From positions 1-45,599 of the forward strand of contig VBAS01000064.1 in NCBI GenBank assembly GCA_005882975.1: DNA of 45,599 nucleotides. Reading direction: 5' to 3'. This DNA is from Bacteroidota bacterium. GTDB lineage: Bacteria > Bacteroidota > Bacteroidia > Chitinophagales > Chitinophagaceae. Positions 40,518 through 45,599 of the stretch are shown here, piece after piece. How positions within the stretch are numbered: position 1 is the stretch's first letter; each line of letters begins with the position of its first letter. Below the pieces are notes generated by a model that was given only the letters and a program-made list of their open reading frames with translations, was not told where the DNA came from and did no database searches. A program made the translations under genes and the position numbers.

Positions 40518-41952
40518 TGTTATGCGCTGGCATTTATTGTGATTCATCGCAACTTCGTTTCTCATTGCTTTTGGAATTATGTTTTCAAACATTAGAAAAA
40601 CATTATCAAATTCTTTTGTTCTTCATCATTTCTAACCCCAAAAAAAGTGAGACTATCAACTAAATGGTTTAAATGATTCTCAAAATGATTTATATGCATG
40701 ATTTCATAACTTACGTTACCTGAAAAGGGTTCAACAATATCAAAATGATATTTATTTTCAAGATATTCTTCCTTGTCTATAACGTAAATCATTTTTATAT
40801 TATTAGCTAAACATTTTTTGAGTTTTCTATCATCTCTTTTTTTATTCTCTTTAAATGATTGATTTGCCCATTTTTTACCTTTTCCTGCAAAATCAATTGG
40901 TTTAAAATGTTGAATTCCTTGACATTCAATTGCTATGTTGTGTTCTGGAAGATAAAGGTCCAATGATTGTTTTCCTAACCATTTAAACCTCTTTAGTCTT
41001 TCATATTTTACATTTTGTTTATCCAAAATAGATGCAAGTTCTCTCTCTAATTTAGATTCATTACAAATAGGGCAACCACTTTTTCTTGATAAATGACTAT
41101 TAGGTGTAACCTTAAACTCACCATGTATTGGGCAGATAAGACAAACTTTCTTCTGTCCATTTATATATTCAACTTTTGAGTAATCATACTTCTCACCAAA
41201 CAACTCTTTTGCTTTATTAATAAAAGATTCTTTACCCATAGCTCTATCTTTCGCCATTTGGTCGAAATGACATTTAGGGCAATCACAACCTTGTAAATGT
41301 TGGTTTGCGATTTGTTTAAATTTTCCATGAACAGGACAAATAATTTCTACTTTATCAGTAGCATTAAAACACTGACTCTTAGAATAGTCATACTTATTTC
41401 CATGAATTTTTTTAGCATTTTTTATAAAATAAACAGTATTATACTTATTTACTTTAGATTTAGCTATTTCCCTTCCACATTTTCTACATCCACATTTTAG
41501 CCTAATGTGATTTTGGGGTACTTGGGTAAACTCCCCATGAATAGGGCATAAAATTGTAATTGGAGTGTAAGTATTTTTCCATTCAACTTTAGAATAATCA
41601 TATTTATCCCGATGTATTTCTTTAGCTTGGGTAATAAATGTTTCTAAAGTAGTTAATCTATACTTTCCACGCTTATATTGCCAAGCACATTTTGGGCATC
41701 CATTTTCAGATAAGTGATTTGTTGGTGACTGATAAAACTCTCCATGTTCTGGACATATTATACAAACCTTTGTGTGGCTACCAATATATTGCACTTTGGA
41801 ATAATCAAATTTATTACCATGTATTTTTATTGATTTTTCTATAAATTCAGATGTGCTATTTTGAAGATTTTTACTCATTACTTACATATGTCATTGGAAT
41901 TACTTATTAAGGCTTGACTTCTCTCTGAACAGTTGCCCGATTGCGCATAACA
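40518..41952. repeat. 10-bp inverted repeats flanking the 40592-41878 ORF
   Basis: TGTTATGCGC (40518-40527) and its exact reverse complement GCGCATAACA (41943-41952). Confidence 0.6.
40592..41878 (-). CDS. Protein with four Cys/His (CPxHGxF...H...CxxC) repeats and a C-terminal Vsr/PD-(D/E)XK-like endonuclease domain
   Basis: Four ~60-aa repeats of the form IHGNKFDYSKVxYxxxxxKVxIICPxHGEFxQxPxxHLxxxxGCPKC; C-terminus SLDLYLPEHNIAIECQGIQHFKPIDF. Confidence 0.8.
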   Translation of the reverse strand: MSKNLQNSTSEFIEKSIKIHGNKFDYSKVQYIGSHTKVCIICPEHGEFYQSPTNHLSENGCPKCAWQYKRGKYRLTTLETFITQAKEIHRDKYDYSKVEWKNTYTPITILCPIHGEFTQVPQNHIRLKCGCRKCGREIAKSKVNKYNTVYFIKNAKKIHGNKYDYSKSQCFNATDKVEIICPVHGKFKQIANQHLQGCDCPKCHFDQMAKDRAMGKESFINKAKELFGEKYDYSKVEYINGQKKVCLICPIHGEFKVTPNSHLSRKSGCPICNESKLERELASILDKQNVKYERLKRFKWLGKQSLDLYLPEHNIAIECQGIQHFKPIDFAGKGKKWANQSFKENKKRDDRKLKKCLANNIKMIYVIDKEEYLENKYHFDIVEPFSGNVSYEIMHINHFENHLNHLVDSLTFFGVRNDEEQKNLIMFF

Positions 41953-42078
41953 TATAAATATATGGACAAATCGAAATTTGTAAAACTCCAAACTATTGGG
42001 AACCAATTGTAATTTGTTCCTATTTATGTTGGGTTGGCCGCATTTATGAACAATTAAATGTCATAGGCAGCGGTTCAT

Positions 42079-42738
42079 TTACTTATCAAATAAAACATTT
42101 CCGCTATCAAGGTCGTAATAAGCGCCGATGATCTTTATTTCATTCTTGTCAACGAGAGATTTTAAAACTGGAGTGGATGATCTCAAAAAATTAACGCCAT
42201 GTGCAATATTAGCTTTAACTAAAGTGTCAATATTTGATCTTAAGCTATCCGGAATATTTTTTTCTTCCTCTTCAGCAGCTATATAGTCTACTAATGTTTG
42301 AATATGGTCATCATGTTTTTCATGTCCGGATGTTGCATATGCCTGGATAGCGCCACAGTTTTCATGACCCAATACAACGACCAGTTTGCAATGAAGATGT
42401 TCAACAGCATACTCAATACTTCCTAATTCATAGTCCCCAATTACGTTGCCGGCTGTACGTATGGAAAAAACATCACCCAATCCCTGGTCAAATATTAATT
42501 CTGGTGGTAGTCGTGAGTCAGAACAACTAACAACAACAACAAAAGGGTTTTGTCCCTTTTTTAAATCTCTGATCCTATCCAATGTTTCATCCGGATGTAC
42601 AGGATGCCCACTTACAAATTTTTCATTTCCTGCTTTCAATTTGTCTTGTGGTGCCAGTGTATTGCCCTGATCTTTTTCCTCCTTTTGGTTGCAGGAACAA
42701 AGTAAGCTGATGAATAATATTGGTAGTATAAGTTTCAT
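42079..42738 (-). CDS. Beta-class carbonic anhydrase with lipoprotein signal
   Basis: LLCSCNQKE lipobox; VVVSCSDSRLPPELIFDQGLGDVFSIRTAGNV, VVLGHENCGAIQA. Confidence 0.92.
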   Translation of the reverse strand: MKLILPILFISLLCSCNQKEEKDQGNTLAPQDKLKAGNEKFVSGHPVHPDETLDRIRDLKKGQNPFVVVVSCSDSRLPPELIFDQGLGDVFSIRTAGNVIGDYELGSIEYAVEHLHCKLVVVLGHENCGAIQAYATSGHEKHDDHIQTLVDYIAAEEEEKNIPDSLRSNIDTLVKANIAHGVNFLRSSTPVLKSLVDKNEIKIIGAYYDLDSGNVLFDK

Positions 42739-42750
42739 TTTATTATAATT

Positions 42751-43467
42751 TCATAATCCTAATACTTCTTTCATACTGTAAATTCCTTTCCTTCCTTTTA
42801 AAAACTCTGCGGCGAGCACAGCACCAAGTGCAAAACCTTTTCTTGTATGTGCAGTATGTATGATCTCAATATCATCAATACCGGATGAGTATTTTACTTT
42901 GTGTGTGCCAGGAGCGGGGTCAATACGTTCACTGAGTATTTCTAACTCTTCCGGGTTGTCGCTTATATGGTTTGCCCATTTTGTTTTGCGGGGAATATTT
43001 TCCAGCACTTGCTCAGCAAGAGTAATGGCTGTACCACTTGGAGCATCTTTTTTTGCTGTGTGATGGATCTCTGTTAATTGTATCTCGTAATCTTGATGAT
43101 CTCTCATCAAAGAAGCAAGTCTTTTATTTACTTCAAAAAAAATATTTACACCCCCACTGAAATTGCTGGCGTATAAAAATGCACCACTATTTTTTTTACA
43201 ATCATTTTTTATTTCATCTAATTTCTCTAACCAGCCAGTAGAACCGCAAACTGTAGCGGTACCAAACTGCATTAGTTTTTTTACGTTTTCAAATGCGCTA
43301 TGTGGTCCTGTAAATTCAATTGCAACATCAGCCTTTGCCAGGTTTTCTTTGGTGAACTGATCAGCATTATCAACATCGATCTTTAAAACAATGGTATGGC
43401 CACGCTGCAAAGCAATCTCTTCGATCGCTTTTCCCATTTTGCCGTAACCGATCAATGCAATGTTCAT
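42751..43467 (-). CDS. dapB: 4-hydroxy-tetrahydrodipicolinate reductase
   Basis: MNIALIGYGKMGKAIE, AIEFTGPHSAFENV, TEIHHTAKKDAPSGTAITLAE, HTAHTRKGFALGAVLAAEFL. Confidence 0.95.
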   Translation of the reverse strand: MNIALIGYGKMGKAIEEIALQRGHTIVLKIDVDNADQFTKENLAKADVAIEFTGPHSAFENVKKLMQFGTATVCGSTGWLEKLDEIKNDCKKNSGAFLYASNFSGGVNIFFEVNKRLASLMRDHQDYEIQLTEIHHTAKKDAPSGTAITLAEQVLENIPRKTKWANHISDNPEELEILSERIDPAPGTHKVKYSSGIDDIEIIHTAHTRKGFALGAVLAAEFLKGRKGIYSMKEVLGL

Positions 43468-43565
43468 ATTAGTTCAGAGTTTTGAGTTAGGAGTCAGGTT
43501 CGGAGTTCAGTGGTTCAAAGGTATAAGTTAAGCTTCAAGTTTAGGAGTTTGACTAGGAACTAAGC

Positions 43566-44174
43566 TTACTTGCCGATCTTTAAAACAAGACTCAACCCAC
43601 TGGTTTGTGCAAGCTCACTATAGCCGGGTCTTAATTGAAGTGAAAGGTCGGGGCTTATATCAAAGTTTTTTAAATGGGCATCAACGGCAGCGTCAACAAC
43701 ATTTAATCCCCAGAGTACTATAAATATCAATGCCGAATAATCTACATATCTTCTGAATTCATCTCTTGCGGAACGAATAGAATTTGGACTAAGAATTTTA
43801 TAGATATCATCTAATTGATGATAATCTGTGGAATCTAAAGTAGGAGGTTCTGCTTTGACCCTTGCAGCATATGCAAACTTATATTCTTTGTAAATTTGTA
43901 TGTTATTAACAAATATATATCCCGTGACTCCAAGTCCTCCATAGATAATTGGGATCTTCCAATATTTTTTATTGTATGCCTGTCCCCAGCCGGGTATTAT
44001 GGCAGAACGCCTGGCTGCAACTTTTGGACTGTAGACCTTCTGCTTTGCTGTTGTATCTGGTTTTGATTTTTTTGATGAAGAATCTTTTACCGTAACAGTC
44101 TTTTCAGCAGGAACCTTCTGCGAATAAGCATTGCTTAAAAAAAATAAGGATATGAGTAAGTAAAAGAATTTCAT
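43566..44174 (-). CDS. DUF5683-type membrane protein
   Basis: KVYSPKVAARRSAIIPGWGQAYNKKYWKIPIIYGGLGVTGYIFVNN..., ALIFIVLWGLNVVDAAVDAHLKNFDIS. Confidence 0.8.
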   Translation of the reverse strand: MKFFYLLISLFFLSNAYSQKVPAEKTVTVKDSSSKKSKPDTTAKQKVYSPKVAARRSAIIPGWGQAYNKKYWKIPIIYGGLGVTGYIFVNNIQIYKEYKFAYAARVKAEPPTLDSTDYHQLDDIYKILSPNSIRSARDEFRRYVDYSALIFIVLWGLNVVDAAVDAHLKNFDISPDLSLQLRPGYSELAQTSGLSLVLKIGK

Positions 44175-44255
44175 CTGTTAGTTCTGATTTGCTCAATGAT
44201 TGTAGATTGCTTCGGCCTTTGAGAACTAAGTATGATGGCGTTCTTAACTAACGGC

Positions 44256-44323
44256 CTCGCAATGACGACGACTCCTGAGGTTTGTAACATACTCCGATTG
44301 CACAAGATCTTCGTCATTGCGAG
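44256..44323. repeat. Inverted repeat CTCGCAATGACGA / TCGTCATTGCGAG
   Basis: 13-bp perfect arms at 44256-44268 and 44311-44323. Confidence 0.85.
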
Positions 44324-44652
44324 ACTTGCCAGAGGAAATGTAAAAAGTTTTTTGTTTGTTGATGGCAAGCCGAAGCAAACTAAAAATGACTTAACAGCTG
44401 GTGCCTGAAAGTTTTTAAATTGATTACTTCCTGTGATGTTCGGCCTCTTTATGTGTAAGCTGCGAAATATTTGCTCAATGATGAATTGAAAGATAAACGG
44501 AGCGTCGCAATAAAAGCTTAATAGTAGTCCAGCAGCTAAGTACATAGAATTAAAACTCTCCAAAAAGAAGTCCTTTCGGGCAAAAATAAGTATTGAATTG
44601 TTAATAATAGGTTGTTACTATCTAAGTCACCCCTTTAGGGGGACAGGGGGTT

Positions 44653-45576
44653 TTAATCTAATTGAACATTCAATTGCCCCAGAATTTTATTCAGCTCATC
44701 CATTGAATAGTATTCAAAGGTGATAGAGCCGCTGTTGTCTTTACTATGCTTCATCTTTACACGGGTACTGAAATGCGATGCTAATTTATCTTCAATTCGC
44801 TGAAAGCCGTCGGGTAAGCTACTTTTCGTATGTTTTTTAACGCCGCCGTTGTCTTTATAAAGATTGCGAACCAATGCTTCGGTCTGGCGAACAGATAATC
44901 CTTTTTCTTTTATCTCATCAAAAATAAAAAGTTGCTTATCGACGGAATCAACATTAATAAGTGCTCTTGCGTGTCCCATGCTTAGCTCACCTTTACGCAC
45001 CGCAATTTGTATATCGGGAGGTAATTTGAGTAAACGAATAAAATTGGCGATAGTGCTTCGGTCCTTACTCATTCTTTCCGCCACTTGTTCTTGTGTAAAA
45101 TCCAATTCTTCCATCATACGTTTGTAGCTAAGTGCCACATCCATTGAATTGAGATCTTCACGTTGCAAATTTTCAAGCAACGCTAATTCCAATAATTGCT
45201 GATCGTTGGTTTGACGTATATATGCAGGTATATCTGTAAACCCTGCGATCTTTGAGGCACGAAGTCTTCTTTCACCGGAAATCAAACGGTAACGACCAGA
45301 TGGCATTTTAGTTACCGTGATCGGCTGAATTATATCATGTGTTTTTATTGAATCAGCTAATTCGTTCAATGCTGTTTCATCAAAATCACGACGTGGTTGT
45401 TTTGGATTTGCATCGATCGTATCAACAGGTATTCGCATGATGCCGGTAACATTTTCTACAACGGCAGGTTTTAAATTTCCGGTCCCGGTTTTCAGATCGG
45501 CATCAATACTTTGCAATAAGGAACGGATTCCTTTTCCGAGAGCTTCTTTATTTTGATTGGGCTTTTGAGGGTTCAT
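44653..45576 (-). CDS. parB: ParB/Spo0J chromosome-partitioning protein
   Basis: ALGKGIRSLL, RIPVDTIDANPKQPRRDFDE, YRLISGERRLRASKIAG, ALLENLQREDLNSMDVALSYKRMM, MGHARALINV. Confidence 0.96.
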   Translation of the reverse strand: MNPQKPNQNKEALGKGIRSLLQSIDADLKTGTGNLKPAVVENVTGIMRIPVDTIDANPKQPRRDFDETALNELADSIKTHDIIQPITVTKMPSGRYRLISGERRLRASKIAGFTDIPAYIRQTNDQQLLELALLENLQREDLNSMDVALSYKRMMEELDFTQEQVAERMSKDRSTIANFIRLLKLPPDIQIAVRKGELSMGHARALINVDSVDKQLFIFDEIKEKGLSVRQTEALVRNLYKDNGGVKKHTKSSLPDGFQRIEDKLASHFSTRVKMKHSKDNSGSITFEYYSMDELNKILGQLNVQLD

Positions 45577-45599
45577 TTAATTTTAGATTTCGGATCTTG

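Noticed and set aside
40023-42070. Complete integron or restriction-modification system
   Set aside because: No integrase, methylase or helicase gene is visible here; only cassette-like boundary similarity and a lone nuclease-like protein can be supported.
44171-44563. 130-aa minus-strand ORF
   Set aside because: Composition is not protein-like and it spans the CTCGCAATGACGA/TCGTCATTGCGAG palindrome and other repeat-like sequence; most likely a spurious ORF.

Overview
AT-rich chromosomal window with the gene content and promoter style (TTG-N19/20-TAnnTTTG) of a Bacteroidota genome, probably Chitinophagaceae-like. Most of it is housekeeping: purL (5'-truncated), hldD, proC, pyrG, yidC, aroE, ilvE, rpsL-rpsG-fusA, kdsA, dapB, parB, an ECF sigma factor with a probable anti-sigma partner, rdgB, mazG and a DEAD-box helicase. 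The most notable part is 11.85-13.16 kb. There a Y1/IS200-IS605-type (REP-associated-like) transposase ORF lies inside one copy of a palindromic unit that occurs about five times in tandem. The other copies look like non-coding, internally deleted derivatives, and one still carries a decayed tnpA 3' end. Other points for follow-up: (i) an accessory patch at 39.85-42.05 kb with a four-repeat Cys/His protein carrying a Vsr-like nuclease C-terminus, bordered by inverted 10-mers and related palindromic sites that look like cassette boundaries; (ii) a THUMP/RlmL-like methyltransferase gene broken by a frameshift, apparently a deletion between TGTGATTTT repeats; (iii) a beta-barrel protein whose N-terminal half has a DRHxxN kinase-like signature; (iv) a hybrid CheB-CheR-PAS-histidine kinase next to a receiver-less CheB with a Cys/His tail; (v) a repeat-like in-frame insertion in hldD; and (vi) several palindromic intergenic repeat families. 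No tRNA, rRNA or CRISPR array was recognised. All calls come from reading the sequence and supplied ORFs; no database search was run.
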